Shown in pieces: positions 1 to 8,730 of a DNA stretch of 64,000 nucleotides; within the stretch, counting starts at the first letter, position 1, and each line of letters opens with the position of its first letter. Position numbers and translations under genes: made by a program. The notes beneath the pieces were generated by a model. The model saw only the letters and a list, made by a program, of their open reading frames with translations, did not search any database and was not told the origin of the DNA. The DNA is from Coprosoma sp963632935 (GTDB lineage Bacteria; Bacillota_I; Bacilli_A; RF39; UBA660): positions 11,389 through 75,388 of the forward strand of contig CAVGWA010000002.1 in assembly GCA_963632935.1 (NCBI GenBank). Direction: 5' to 3'.

Positions 1-324
1 GAAAATTTAACTTTAAAAATATGTAAGATTCTTGGCGTATTTTTAGATAATGCTATTGATGCGGTTGAAAATTTAGATATGAAACAAATTTCGATAGAAA
101 TGTATGTATTTGATGAATGGTTATGTATTGATATTACTAATAATTTTAAAGATATGATTGATTTAAATAAAATTAGTGATTTGAAGTATACTACAAAAGG
201 TAGTGGGCATGGTTATGGTCTTCCTTTGGTAAAACAAATTTTAGATGAAGAGAAAAATGTTTTGGAAAATGAAAAAAGCATAAATGGTAATACATTTACG
301 CAAACACTGAAAATAAAAATGTAG
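1..324 (+). CDS. AgrC-like sensor histidine kinase, C-terminal ATPase part (5' end outside window)
   Basis: The reading frame is open from base 1, so the gene starts before the window; only about 107 C-terminal residues are seen. They hold the ATP-binding part of a GHKL histidine kinase: an N-box (LGVFLDNAIDA) coded at about 31-63 and a glycine-rich G-box (GSGHGYGLPLVKQI) coded at about 199-240. GHKL kinases of this shape include AgrC, the membrane receptor for AgrD-derived autoinducing peptides, and the facing agrB and agrD genes support that identity. The receptor domain and the phospho-accepting His are not visible, so AgrC is an inference from context. The gene ends in a hairpin shared with agrD. 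Confidence 0.8.
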   Translation, partial: ENLTLKICKILGVFLDNAIDAVENLDMKQISIEMYVFDEWLCIDITNNFKDMIDLNKISDLKYTTKGSGHGYGLPLVKQILDEEKNVLENEKSINGNTFTQTLKIKM

Positions 325-345
325 AAAATTTTAATTCTACATTTT
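316..345. terminator. Bidirectional terminator between agrC-like gene and agrD
   Basis: An 11-bp perfect stem (316-326 with 335-345) has A-rich and T-rich sides, so it can terminate both the rightward kinase transcript and the leftward agrBD transcript. It overlaps the kinase stop codon and touches the agrD stop codon. Confidence 0.7.
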
Positions 346-463
346 ATTTTATTAAACTTTTTGGGCATTCTGGTTCATCAAGCCACCAAGCAACGCAAGC
401 AGTGCTTGATGTGTTTGCAAATAATCCTCCAATTGAAGATAATAAAGATGCTATAATACTCAT
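344..463 (-). CDS. agrD: AgrD autoinducing-peptide precursor
   Basis: A 39-residue gene read from ATG at 463-461, with ribosome site GGGGTG seven bases upstream. It has the three AgrD parts: a short amphipathic leader (MSIIASLLSSIGGLF), a core with one Cys (STACVAWWL), and an acidic/proline tail (DEPECPKSLIK) like the DEPE.PK tail of staphylococcal AgrD. By family knowledge AgrB cuts before the tail and closes a thiolactone ring from the core Cys to the new C-terminus. The ring here would be CVAWWL or CVAWW. The gene lies 35 bp after agrB on the same strand. A second Cys in the tail is a departure from the staphylococcal tails I know. Exact processing sites are inferred. Confidence 0.9.
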   Translation of the reverse strand: MSIIASLLSSIGGLFANTSSTACVAWWLDEPECPKSLIK

Positions 464-498
464 TTGTTTCACCCCTTTCTTTTATCTATGTTTAAATT

Positions 499-1113
499 TT
501 AATTTAAACCATTTTCAAGCTGATAATTTTTATAATTATCATATGTTTCACCACATATTTTATACATTGTTTTTGATGTGAAAACGCATTGTATAATTAG
601 TGATAAAATAAATGTGTTAGATAAAAAATTATTATTAATTAATATTGATGCTATTACGAAAATTATTGAAATGATGGTTGATATAATTTTATAAATTTGT
701 CTTCTTTTTTTATTAATAATAGGTTTTTTTCTAGTATCGGCTGGGCTATTTTTATATATTAGTATTATTCCTATAATTCCAAATATTATTTTAAAATTGA
801 TTGGTATTATAATTGTTTTACTTATATATGTTGATAATAAAAATATAGTTGCGGATGATACTAGACATATCCAACTTTTTGATGCGTGCATTCCAAATGA
901 TGTGCTTCTCAAAATATTATATATAATTGTAAAAATTAGTAGTTCTTTGAATATATTCATATAAAGTGCTAGTGCGAATATTATAATTGATTTTGTGATA
1001 AGTAAATATAATCCTAGCAGTCCATATTTTATTTCTTCAAGTTTTTGATTGGAATACTCTGGATAATAATTCTTTATAATTTTTAAAGAGTTATTAATAA
1101 ATACTTCTTTCAT
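499..1113 (-). CDS. agrB: AgrB-family peptide processing membrane protease
   Basis: A 204-residue membrane protein, the usual AgrB length. The family's catalytic pair is visible: His76 and Cys83 within GMHASKSWIC, seven residues apart as in S. aureus AgrB (His77/Cys84), after a conserved Arg at 69. Several hydrophobic segments follow (about 86-120, 140-178). AgrB removes the AgrD tail and forms the thiolactone. The ATG at 1113 follows an AGAGAGG ribosome site. It lies directly upstream of agrD and faces the receptor kinase instead of sharing an agrBDCA operon, so the operon is split by orientation. No response regulator is seen in the window. Confidence 0.93.
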   Translation of the reverse strand: MKEVFINNSLKIIKNYYPEYSNQKLEEIKYGLLGLYLLITKSIIIFALALYMNIFKELLIFTIIYNILRSTSFGMHASKSWICLVSSATIFLLSTYISKTIIIPINFKIIFGIIGIILIYKNSPADTRKKPIINKKRRQIYKIISTIISIIFVIASILINNNFLSNTFILSLIIQCVFTSKTMYKICGETYDNYKNYQLENGLN

Positions 1114-1262
1114 ACACTACCTCTCTTTACTAAGTTTATGATACATTAAATTTTTTTCTTTTTTTTATGTATTGTTTTAATGGTATTTATTTGTGTATGA
1201 GTTTTGGAAAAGTATACTATTCATTATATTTCAGTTGCACTAAGACAGTATTTGTGTATTTT

Positions 1263-1292
1263 TAGACATATTTAACAAAGATTACATATAAT
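1263..1292 (+). promoter_or_regulatory. Promoter of the cold-shock gene
   Basis: TAGACA (1263-1268), an 18-bp spacer and TATAAT (1287-1292). Transcription would start near 1300, leaving a leader of about 110 nt before csp, as cold-shock genes often have. The 1114-1262 interval upstream holds no recognisable gene. Confidence 0.6.
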
Positions 1293-1407
1293 TCGTGTAA
1301 AATCAAACTTGTCGATGTAGTAGTGTGCACGTTAAAACAATATATTGAAAATTTATATTCGTAATCGGTTGTTTTATGTGGATTACTAGAAGGGAGATGT
1401 TGGCAAG

Positions 1408-1620
1408 ATGAAGGGCAAAGTTAAATGGTTTAATAATGAAAAAGGCTTTGGCTTTATCGAATACAATGATAAAGAAGATATTTTCGTCCATTATTCAGCT
1501 ATTTTGACACCTGGATATAAAACTTTAGTTGAGGGTCAATACGTTGAATTCGATTTAGTCAGAACCGATAAAGGTTTACAAGCAAAGAATATTGTAGAAA
1601 TTAAAACTGCTTTAGTGTAG
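1408..1620 (+). CDS. csp: Cold-shock domain protein (CspA/CspB family)
   Basis: A 70-residue single OB-fold protein covering the whole family length. RNP1 (KGFGFI, about residues 13-18) and RNP2 (IFVHY, about 26-30) are intact, with aromatic residues that stack on single-stranded nucleic acid. The family acts as an RNA chaperone in the cytoplasm, melting secondary structure in cold or fast growth. The start follows an AAGGGAGA ribosome site. The long leader from the 1287 promoter suggests post-transcriptional control. It is single-gene, with only a T-rich stretch and no clear hairpin behind it. The number of other csp paralogues cannot be judged from here. Confidence 0.96.
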   Translation: MKGKVKWFNNEKGFGFIEYNDKEDIFVHYSAILTPGYKTLVEGQYVEFDLVRTDKGLQAKNIVEIKTALV

Positions 1621-1679
1621 TTTTTTTCTTATATCTATTTTTTGTTAAGTATGATATAATTAAGGTGGAAGGTGATAGA

Positions 1680-2210
1680 ATGGAATATGTAATTCGTGGA
1701 AAAAAAGTTAAGGTAACTAATGATTTAAAAAGTTATACTGAAGAGAAGCTTTCTAAGCTTGATAAGTATTTTAATGAGGATGAAAACTTTACTTGTAACG
1801 TTATGATTAGACTTAATGATCCTATTTATAAGGTTGAAGTAACTATACCTGTTAAAAAAGTTATTTTAAGAGCAGAAGAAAGTCATAAAGATCCTTTCGC
1901 AGCGATTGATTTAATCATTGATAAATTGGAAAGACAAATTCGTAAGAATAAAACTAGAATGAGCAAAAGAGTTATTAAGGATAAATTTTTATCTTTTGCT
2001 GACTTTAAGGTTGAAAAGGTAGAAAATGATAAGAGCAAAATTGTTAAACGTAAATATGTTGAACTTAAACCTATGAGTGAAGATGAGGCTATTTTACAGA
2101 TGAATTTAATTGATCATGATTTCTTTGTTTTCAGAGATGCTAAAACTGGTGATATTGAAGTTTTATATAGACGTGAAGATGAAAATTATGGTTTAATAAA
2201 AGAAAAATAA
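1680..2210 (+). CDS. hpf: Ribosome hibernation promoting factor, long form
   Basis: 176 residues: an N-terminal YfiA/RaiA-type domain (about 1-100) that binds the 30S decoding centre, a linker, and the C-terminal dimerisation domain (about 120-176, with VVKRKYVELKPMSEDEA-type sequence) that defines long HPF. Long HPF pairs two 70S ribosomes into 100S particles in stationary phase. ATG at 1680 is preferred over an in-frame GTG at 1665 because the ribosome site GGAAGGTGATAG lies between them. An extended -10 element (TGATATAAT, 1652-1660) sits just upstream, giving a very short leader. hpf next to secA is common in Bacillota. Confidence 0.95.
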   Translation: MEYVIRGKKVKVTNDLKSYTEEKLSKLDKYFNEDENFTCNVMIRLNDPIYKVEVTIPVKKVILRAEESHKDPFAAIDLIIDKLERQIRKNKTRMSKRVIKDKFLSFADFKVEKVENDKSKIVKRKYVELKPMSEDEAILQMNLIDHDFFVFRDAKTGDIEVLYRREDENYGLIKEK

Positions 2211-2228
2211 AGGTTATTTTATTAATTT

Positions 2229-2265
2229 CAAGGTAAAAAGTTAATTTTTTACCTTGTTTTTTTTT
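2229..2265 (+). terminator. Rho-independent terminator after hpf
   Basis: Perfect 11-bp stem (2229-2239 with 2246-2256), six-base loop, then nine T residues. It separates hpf from secA, whose own -10-like TGGTAAAAT follows near 2295. Confidence 0.9.
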
Positions 2266-2327
2266 ATTATGCTATGAATTTTCTTGGTTTTTTGGTAAAA
2301 TGTTATGTAGACGAAAGGATGGACAAT

Positions 2328-4820
2328 ATGAAATTTTTTAAAAAAATATTTGATCATGAGTATAAAGAATTAGAGCGTTTTAAGAAAATTGCTGATGAAA
2401 TAGAAGCTTTAAATGATGATATGCAGAAGTTATCTGATAAGAAGTTAAAAGCTAAAACTGAAGAGTTTAAGGAAAGATTAAAAAATGGTGAGACTTTAGA
2501 GGATATTAAGGTTGAGGCTTTTGCTGTTGCAAGGGAAGCTGCTTACCGTGTTATTGGCGAAAGGCCATATTATGTACAACTGTTAGGTGGTCTTGCTATT
2601 CATTATGGTAATATTGCTGAGATGAAGACTGGTGAAGGTAAAACTTTGACTTCTATTTTACCTGCTTATTTAAATGCATTAGAGGGTAAAGGAGTACATA
2701 TTATTACTGTTAATGAGTATTTAGCTGGTCGTGATGCTAATTGGATGGGTAAGATTTATGAATTTTTAGGTTTGACTGTTGGTATTAATTATCGTGAATA
2801 CACACCAGAGGAGAAGAGAAAAGTATATAATTGTGATATTATGTATTCTACAAATAATGAAATTGGATTTGATTATTTAAGGGATAATATGGTTGTTAAA
2901 ACTGAAGATAGGGTACAAAGACCATTGAATTTTGTTATTATTGATGAGGTTGACTCTGTTTTGATTGATGAGGCTAGAACTCCTTTGATTATTTCTGGTG
3001 GTAGAATGCAATCTGCTAATTTATATGTTCAAGCTGATAAGTTTGTTAAGACTTTGAAGGAAGATAATGGATATATATATGATGAGAAAACGAAGGCAAC
3101 TTCTTTAGATGCTGAGGGTATTAAAAAAGCGGAAAAACATTTTAATATTAAGAATTTGTATGATATTGAACATGCTACTTTAGTTCATTTTATTAATCAA
3201 GCTTTACATGCTAATTATAGTATGAAGAAGGATTTTGATTATGTTATTCAAGATGGTAAGATTGTTATTGTTGATCAATTTACTGGTCGTTTGATGCCTG
3301 GAAGGAATTTTTCTGAAGGGTTACATCAAGCTATTGAGGCTAAGGAAGGTGTTCAAATTAATGAGGAAACTAAGACTTTAGCTACTATTACATTTCAAAA
3401 TTTGTTTAGAATGTATAAAAAATTAGCTGGTATGACTGGTACTGCTAAAACAGAAGAGGAAGAATTTAGAGATATTTATAACATGTATGTTATTCAAATT
3501 CCTACTAATAAACCTGTTGTTCGTCAAGATTATAGTGATTTGATTTTTGCGACTGCTGAGGGTAAATATAGAGCTATAGTTAATGAAATTAAGGAAAGAC
3601 ATGCTAAAGGACAACCTGTTTTGGTTGGTACTGTAGCTGTTGAAAATAGTGAGAAGTTAAGTAATATGCTTAAGAAGGAGAAAATTCCTCATGAGGTTTT
3701 GAATGCTAAGAATAATGCTAGAGAAGCTGAGATTATTGCTAAGGCTGGTGAAAAAGGCGCTGTAACTATTGCTACTAATATGGCTGGTCGTGGTACTGAT
3801 ATTAAATTAGGTGCTGGTGTTAGAGAACTTGGCGGGTTGTGTGTTTTAGGCAGTGAAAGACATGAATCTAGACGTATTGATAATCAGTTAAGGGGACGTT
3901 CTGGTCGTCAAGGTGATCCTGGTATGACTCAATTTTGTGTTTCTTTTGAAGATGATTTGATGGTTAGATTTGGTACTGATAGTGCTAAGGCATTACTTCA
4001 AAAGGTTGGATTTGATGGTGAACTTTCTATTAGAAGTAAGGCATTATCTCGCTCTATTGAATCTGCTCAAAAGCGTGTTGAAGGTAATAATTTTGATATG
4101 CGCAAGCATTTATTAGAGTATGATGATGTTATTAATAATCAAAGAATGATTATATATGGAAGACGTAATCAAATTTTAGATAGTGATTCAATTCATAGTA
4201 TTACTTTAAGTCATTTTAAAAATCATATTTCTAATATTGTTAATAGTCATTTGATTGATAGTAATGTTTTAACTGGTTTAGATGTTAGTGAAATTTTAGA
4301 AGGCGTAAATGAGAATTTACTTAAGGATGATTTAACTATTGATGAGTTGGAAAAACTTTCTCCAGATGATTTAATTGAAACAATATATGAACATGTTGCT
4401 GAGGAGTATGAAGCTAAGATTGCAGAGTTTCCTGATGAACTTAAAAATGAGTTTGAGAAGGCTATTTCTTTAAGGGTAATTGATAATCATTGGATGGATC
4501 ATATTAATGCGATGAGTTTACTTAGAGAAGGTATTTATTTAAGACAATATGCTCAGGAAAATCCACTTCAAGCTTATACTGCTGAGGGATATGAAATGTT
4601 TGATAATTTACTTGCTGTTATTGATCAGGATATTAGTAGATATTTATTAAATGCTGAAATTAGACAAAATGTTGAAAGAGAGCAAGTAATTAAAGGTACT
4701 CCTAATGAAGATAAGGGTAAGGTTAAAAAACAGACTCCTAAAAGAGTTAAAAAAGTGGGCCGTAATGAAATGTGTCCATGTGGTTCGGGAAAAAAATATA
4801 AGAATTGCTGTGGAAAGTAG
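2328..4820 (+). CDS. secA: Preprotein translocase ATPase SecA
   Basis: 830 residues, full SecA length. It drives secretory proteins through SecYEG using ATP. Seen: Walker A GEGKT at 102-106, DEVD Walker B at 206-209 within IIDEVDSVLIDEARTP, the helicase-like second nucleotide domain (NMAGRGTDIKLG, GRSGRQGDPG), and a C-terminal zinc-binding SEC-C motif (CPCGSGKKYKNCC). The start at 2328 fits homologous N-termini and an AAGGA ribosome site. The in-frame ATG 18 codons upstream overlaps the presumed promoter and was rejected. prfB, often next in Bacilli, is not present; the mobile island begins instead. Confidence 0.98.
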   Translation: MKFFKKIFDHEYKELERFKKIADEIEALNDDMQKLSDKKLKAKTEEFKERLKNGETLEDIKVEAFAVAREAAYRVIGERPYYVQLLGGLAIHYGNIAEMKTGEGKTLTSILPAYLNALEGKGVHIITVNEYLAGRDANWMGKIYEFLGLTVGINYREYTPEEKRKVYNCDIMYSTNNEIGFDYLRDNMVVKTEDRVQRPLNFVIIDEVDSVLIDEARTPLIISGGRMQSANLYVQADKFVKTLKEDNGYIYDEKTKATSLDAEGIKKAEKHFNIKNLYDIEHATLVHFINQALHANYSMKKDFDYVIQDGKIVIVDQFTGRLMPGRNFSEGLHQAIEAKEGVQINEETKTLATITFQNLFRMYKKLAGMTGTAKTEEEEFRDIYNMYVIQIPTNKPVVRQDYSDLIFATAEGKYRAIVNEIKERHAKGQPVLVGTVAVENSEKLSNMLKKEKIPHEVLNAKNNAREAEIIAKAGEKGAVTIATNMAGRGTDIKLGAGVRELGGLCVLGSERHESRRIDNQLRGRSGRQGDPGMTQFCVSFEDDLMVRFGTDSAKALLQKVGFDGELSIRSKALSRSIESAQKRVEGNNFDMRKHLLEYDDVINNQRMIIYGRRNQILDSDSIHSITLSHFKNHISNIVNSHLIDSNVLTGLDVSEILEGVNENLLKDDLTIDELEKLSPDDLIETIYEHVAEEYEAKIAEFPDELKNEFEKAISLRVIDNHWMDHINAMSLLREGIYLRQYAQENPLQAYTAEGYEMFDNLLAVIDQDISRYLLNAEIRQNVEREQVIKGTPNEDKGKVKKQTPKRVKKVGRNEMCPCGSGKKYKNCCGK

Positions 4821-4979
4821 CATAAAATAATGGAAAACTAATAATTATAAAAATTATAAATTGGTTCGAGTTTTATAACTTGTCCACAAAAAATTAAAAT
4901 TATGTAGTAAAATAAAGGTGTGAACAATAATTATATTTGTTGACACCTTTTAAAATCTAAATAGAAAGGAGAAAAAATA
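4821..4979. other. secA-island junction with an inverted repeat
   Basis: No gene seen. It contains a 14-bp inverted repeat with one mismatch (4914-4927 with 4937-4950) holding AAAGGTGT/ACACCTTT arms. It is followed by only a short T run, so it could be a weak secA terminator or an operator for the KilA-N gene that starts 30 bp later. Confidence 0.4.
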
Positions 4980-5863
4980 TTGAAAAAAGATTTAGTAACA
5001 GCAGAAATAATAGTTAAAGAAAATAAGGTGGGAATACTAAGAGTTGGAAATGTTAATTACATTTCTTTAACTGATTTAGCAAAGTATCAAAATTAAGTGA
5101 TCCATCTTTTACAGTTAAAAACTGGTTAAGAAGAATAAATACTATTGATTATATTGGACTATGGGAAGAAATTCATAATCAAGATTTTAATTTGGCCGAA
5201 TTCGACCAAATTAAAACTGAATACGGCAGAAACTCATTTGCAATGTCACCAACACAATGGATAAAAAGAACTAAAGCAATAGGAATAATTTCAAAAGGTG
5301 GGAGATATAGTATTGGAACATATGCCCATCCAGATATTGCATTTGAATTTGCAAGTTGGCTATCTCCGGAGTTTAAATTATATTTAATAACTGAATTTGA
5401 GAGATTAAAAACTAATGAAGCTTATCAAGAAAAAATAGATTGGCAAGCAAATAGAATTTTATCTAAATTAAACTATGTGGTTCACACTGATGCAGTAAAA
5501 ACCTATATTGTTCCAACACTTACAGAAGCGCAAAAGAAATTTGTTTATGCTGAAGAAGCTGATGTTTTAAATGTTGCTTTATTTGGGATGACAGCAAAAG
5601 AATGGAGAGAAAGAAATCCAAAACTTGCTGAAAATGGAAATATAAGAGATTATACTGATTTGCTTCATTTAGTGATATTAAACAATCTGCAAAACACAAA
5701 TGCAGAACTAATTGAAGAAAAAATACCACAAGGTGAAAGATTAGTAAGACTTAATCATTCAGCAAGAAGACAAATGAAAGTATTAAAAGATAATAAAAAT
5801 ATAAAAGATTTAGAGTTATTACAAAAACAAGTTAATGAAGAAAATAATTTAATAACTAATTAA
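4980..5863 (+). pseudogene. KilA-N domain protein, frameshifted
   Basis: The first frame begins at TTG 4980 after an AAAGGAG ribosome site and runs 38 codons to YISLTDLAKYQN, the normal start of a KilA-N DNA-binding domain, then meets TAA near 5094. The protein continues in another frame from about 5090 (KLSDPSFTVKNWLRR ... GLWEEIHNQDF) through a family-typical remainder (FAMSPTQWIKRTKAIG, IAFEFASWLSPEFKLYLI, VALFGMTAKEWRERNP). The disruption is one net base at a CAAAATT run. KilA-N proteins are phage/virus-derived DNA-binding proteins of largely unknown role. I see no classic slippery heptamer, so a pseudogene is likelier than programmed frameshifting. The long downstream frame alone has no ribosome site. 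Confidence 0.8.
5185..5216. repeat. 32-bp near-perfect palindrome, copy 1
   Basis: The arms match at all but one pair around a central GAATTC. It lies inside the KilA-N reading frame, coding for NLAEFDQIK. A related copy sits immediately behind the integrase at 7156-7179 (about 20 of 24 central bases shared). Possible operator or recombination site; function not known. Confidence 0.5.
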
Positions 5864-5895
5864 AAAAGTATCAGCATATTCGTTGATACTTTTTT
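5862..5895 (+). terminator. Terminator after KilA-N pseudogene
   Basis: 12-bp perfect stem (5862-5873 with 5884-5895) around the KilA-N stop codon, ending in six T residues. Confidence 0.85.
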
Positions 5896-5936
5896 GATGT
5901 AAAATTATAATAATCAAAAGAAAGAGAGATGATAAG

Positions 5937-7157
5937 ATGATCAATATTAGAAAAAGGGGTAAAGTATATCAATATTGCTTTGAAGTGGGAAAGGTGAATG
6001 GAAAAAGAAAACAAATAACTAAATCAGGTTTTAAAACTAAAAATGAGGCATATATAGCTGGGCAAAAAGCATACGATGAATTTATAAATGGAATAACTAA
6101 TGTAGAGTGTAATATGTTATATGGAGATTATTTAGAATATTGGATGAAAGAATATTTTGAAATAAACTATAAATATTCTACTGCAAGGAGATATAAAGAA
6201 TCTTTTAGGAATATTAAAAAGGAATTAGGTAATTACAAATTATCAGTTTTAACACCATATATTCTAAATCAAACGCTATTAAAGCTATATCAAACATCTG
6301 GCACAAGGGACGCATTAAGAAATTATCAAAAGGTTATTAAAAGTTCGTTGAGAGACGCAACTTACTATTTTGGATTTATTAAGAATAATCCGGCTGGTGA
6401 TTTGGAGATACCTAGAGTATTATCATTTGAATTAAAAAAAACAATATAGGTCACATTTATAATAAAGAAGAAATAGAAATAATTTTAGGCAGATTTAAGA
6501 ATAATAAAGTTTTTGTATGTGCGTTTTTAACAGCTTGTTACACAGGAATGAGAACTGGTGAAGTATTTGCTTTAACTTGGGATGATATTGATTTAGAGAA
6601 TAGAACAATAAAAATTAATAAGACAGTTTATGGAAAAGATAAAGAAGAAAACGGTAGATGGTATTTAGGTACTGCTAAAACAATAGGTAGTCATAGGGAA
6701 GTTTATATTTGTGATGCTTTATATTCATTTTTATTTAAATATAAAGAATTACAAAACAATTATAAAAAAGAGTGTGGTAAAAATTATAAATACTATACTT
6801 TAGAGGAAGTTAAAAATAAGTATGGTAAGTTAGTAGAATATAAAATTATAAAAAGTAATTCTAAACGCAATAGAGTAGAAATGGTATTTACTAGAAAAGA
6901 TGGAACTTATTCAGGAACGGATATTATTAGGTATCCATTTAGAATAATTCATCATGAATTAGGGATTCAATGCAGATTTTACGATTTAAGAAGATTTTTG
7001 TTATTATTTGTTTAAGAAATGGTTGTGAGATAAAGATATTGCAGAAACATTAGGACATAAAAGAATAGAAACAACTCAAAAATATTATATATTAAGTTTA
7101 GAAGAAAATAAGAAAAAAATTACTAAAGTTTTTGAAGAAGAAATGAATAAGATTTAA
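5937..7157 (+). pseudogene. Tyrosine-family integrase, multiply frameshifted
   Basis: Starts at ATG 5937 behind AAAGAGAG. The N-terminal arm-binding domain and the SAM-like core-binding domain are intact to about 6430 (ending IPRVLSFELKK), where a run of eight A residues shifts the frame. The catalytic domain continues in another frame: HIYNKEEIEIIL, then CYTGMRTGEVFALTWDDID with the first catalytic Arg, to FYDLRR near 6990. Two further shifts near 7000 and 7035 separate LRNGCEIK from DIAETLGHKRIETTQKYY, which holds the last catalytic His and the Tyr nucleophile. Three disruptions mean no functional recombinase. The element that carried it is probably immobile. Confidence 0.9.
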
Positions 7158-7179
7158 TTTGGTCGAATTCGAGTAAATT
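7156..7179. repeat. 24-bp imperfect palindrome, copy 2
   Basis: AATTTGGTCGAATTCGAGTA is the first part; it matches the central part of the 5185-5216 palindrome and overlaps the last two bases of the integrase remnant. The spot directly behind an integrase gene is where attachment sites are often found, which makes an att role possible but unproven. Confidence 0.45.
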
Positions 7180-7257
7180 GATTGTTTAATGATGTAAAAA
7201 ATAGTATAATATCTAATATAAATTAGCTAAAAAATATTAGGACAAGTAGGAAAAAAC

Positions 7258-8276
7258 ATGGATAATAAATTAATTGGAAATGAGAAAAATATTTTGTTTT
7301 ATAATGATGAAGAAGGTAATACAAAAGTAGAAGTACTATTAGAAGATGAAGATGTTTGGTTGAATACAGAAGCATTAGCAGCACTTTTTAATGTTAAACG
7401 ACCAGCTATTACGAAACATATAAATAATATTTATGAAGATGAAGAACTTGAAGAAAAAAGCACATGTTCCAAAATGGAACATGTGGGTAACAATGGTAAA
7501 CAAGATTATAATACAAAATATTATAATCTTGATATGATCATTTCAATAGGTTTTAGAGTTAACTCTAAAAAGGCAATTAAATTTAGAACTTGGGCAAATA
7601 AAATAATTAAAGATTATATGGTTCAAGGCTTTGCATTAAATGATGAAAGATTTTTAAAAGCAAAAAAATCTGATCAAGAGTATTTTAAAAGATTGCTTGA
7701 AAGAATTAAATTAATTCGTACAAGCAGAGAATGTTTTATCAAAAAATTACTGATATATTTGCAGAATGTTCTATTGATTATGACAAAAATAGTGATACTG
7801 CAATAACTTTTTATAAAACTATTCAAAATAAATTCCACTATGCAATTACTGGAAACACTGCTGCTGAAATAGTTTATAAAAGAGTGGATTCTACAAAAGA
7901 AAATATGGGACTTACTACCTGGGAAAATTTACTTGATGGGAAGATTTTAAAATCTGATGTAATTATTGCCAAGAACTATTTAAATGAACAAGAAATTAAA
8001 AATTTAAATAATTTAGTAAACTTATTTTTGGATATTGCTGAAAATAATGCAGAGAGAAATATAACAATGTATATGGAAGATTGGAAAAATGAAGTAGAAA
8101 ATGCTCTAAAAGTTTTCCATTATGAAGTTTTAGAAGGAAAAGGAAAAATCTCACATAAAAAAGCAGTCGAAAAAGCGGAAAACGAATATGAAAAATATAA
8201 AGTTATACAGGATAAGAATTATGTGTCAGATTTTGATAGACTATTAAGTGAAACAAACCAAATTGAAAATAAATAA
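7258..8276 (+). pseudogene. RhuM family protein, frameshifted
   Basis: The N-terminal half (7258 to about 7730) is a normal RhuM start: DEDVWLNTEALAALFNVKR, then KYYNLDMIISIGFRVNSKKA. The frame then changes by one base near 7728, and the C-terminal half continues as FYQKITDIFAECSIDYDKNS, TAAEIVYKR, MGLTTWENL, DGKILKSDVIIAKNYL and MYMEDW, matching the rest of the family. RhuM was named from a Salmonella pathogenicity island; its members occur in genomic islands and their function is unclear. With a single shift the loss could be recent or a sequencing error. No ribosome site fits the second half alone. A 25-bp palindrome at 7461-7485 is inside the coding sequence. Confidence 0.85.
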
Positions 8277-8638
8277 ATTGCACATTGGATAAAAAAACAA
8301 AAATTGATATAATCAAGTTAGATGAACGGATGTGGGCAATGTCTACAAGAAGTCCACATTAGGGAAATACTTATAGTACAGGTAATATAATAAATACAAA
8401 TAATATAGATGTTACCTATTCCGATAAACAAGGAAATACGAATAATACTATAAGTATAAATAATACTGATAATATGGGAACATCCACTACGTGTGAAGTG
8501 AGAAAAAGTACAAAAACTGTTGTGGAAAGTAACGTAAATAAAGGCTTAAAAACTTTTTGAACTTTTAAAAATTTGTACATAATTAAAAATTGTGTTCATA
8601 AAAATTAAAAAACTGTTAAAATTATTGAAAAATAAGGG
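8277..8638. other. Non-coding, degenerate interval in the island
   Basis: No convincing gene. A stop-free stretch at 8363-8560 on + would encode an Asn/Thr-rich peptide of 65 residues, but it has no start codon near its beginning and no ribosome site. A TGATATAAT promoter-like element occurs near 8306-8314. Probably decayed sequence. Confidence 0.4.
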
Positions 8639-8672
8639 ATGTTATCATAGAAAACGTGATAACATTTTTCTT
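8639..8672 (+). terminator. Terminator-like hairpin in the island
   Basis: Nine-bp perfect stem (8639-8647 with 8657-8665) followed by a T-rich run. It has no intact gene upstream, consistent with a relic. Confidence 0.7.
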
Positions 8673-8730
8673 TTGACGAATAGAATTGTAAAATTTAAAG
8701 AAAAGCTCAAATGAAAAATTAAATTAACAA

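Noticed and set aside
4860..4885. TGGTTCGAG-like piece recalling a tRNA T-arm
   Set aside because: No acceptor stem or anticodon arm can be folded around it.
4980..5863. Programmed -1 frameshift joining the two KilA-N frames
   Set aside because: The shift site (CAAAATT) is not a classic slippery heptamer and neighbouring genes show ordinary frameshift decay.
7461..7485. 25-bp palindrome CACATGTTCCA...TGGAACATGTG
   Set aside because: It lies inside the RhuM coding sequence at a place where family members have similar residues (CSKMEHVG), so codon use explains it well enough.
8363..8560. Possible 65-codon Asn/Thr-rich gene
   Set aside because: Directly preceded by an in-frame stop, no start codon or ribosome site near its beginning, and low complexity.
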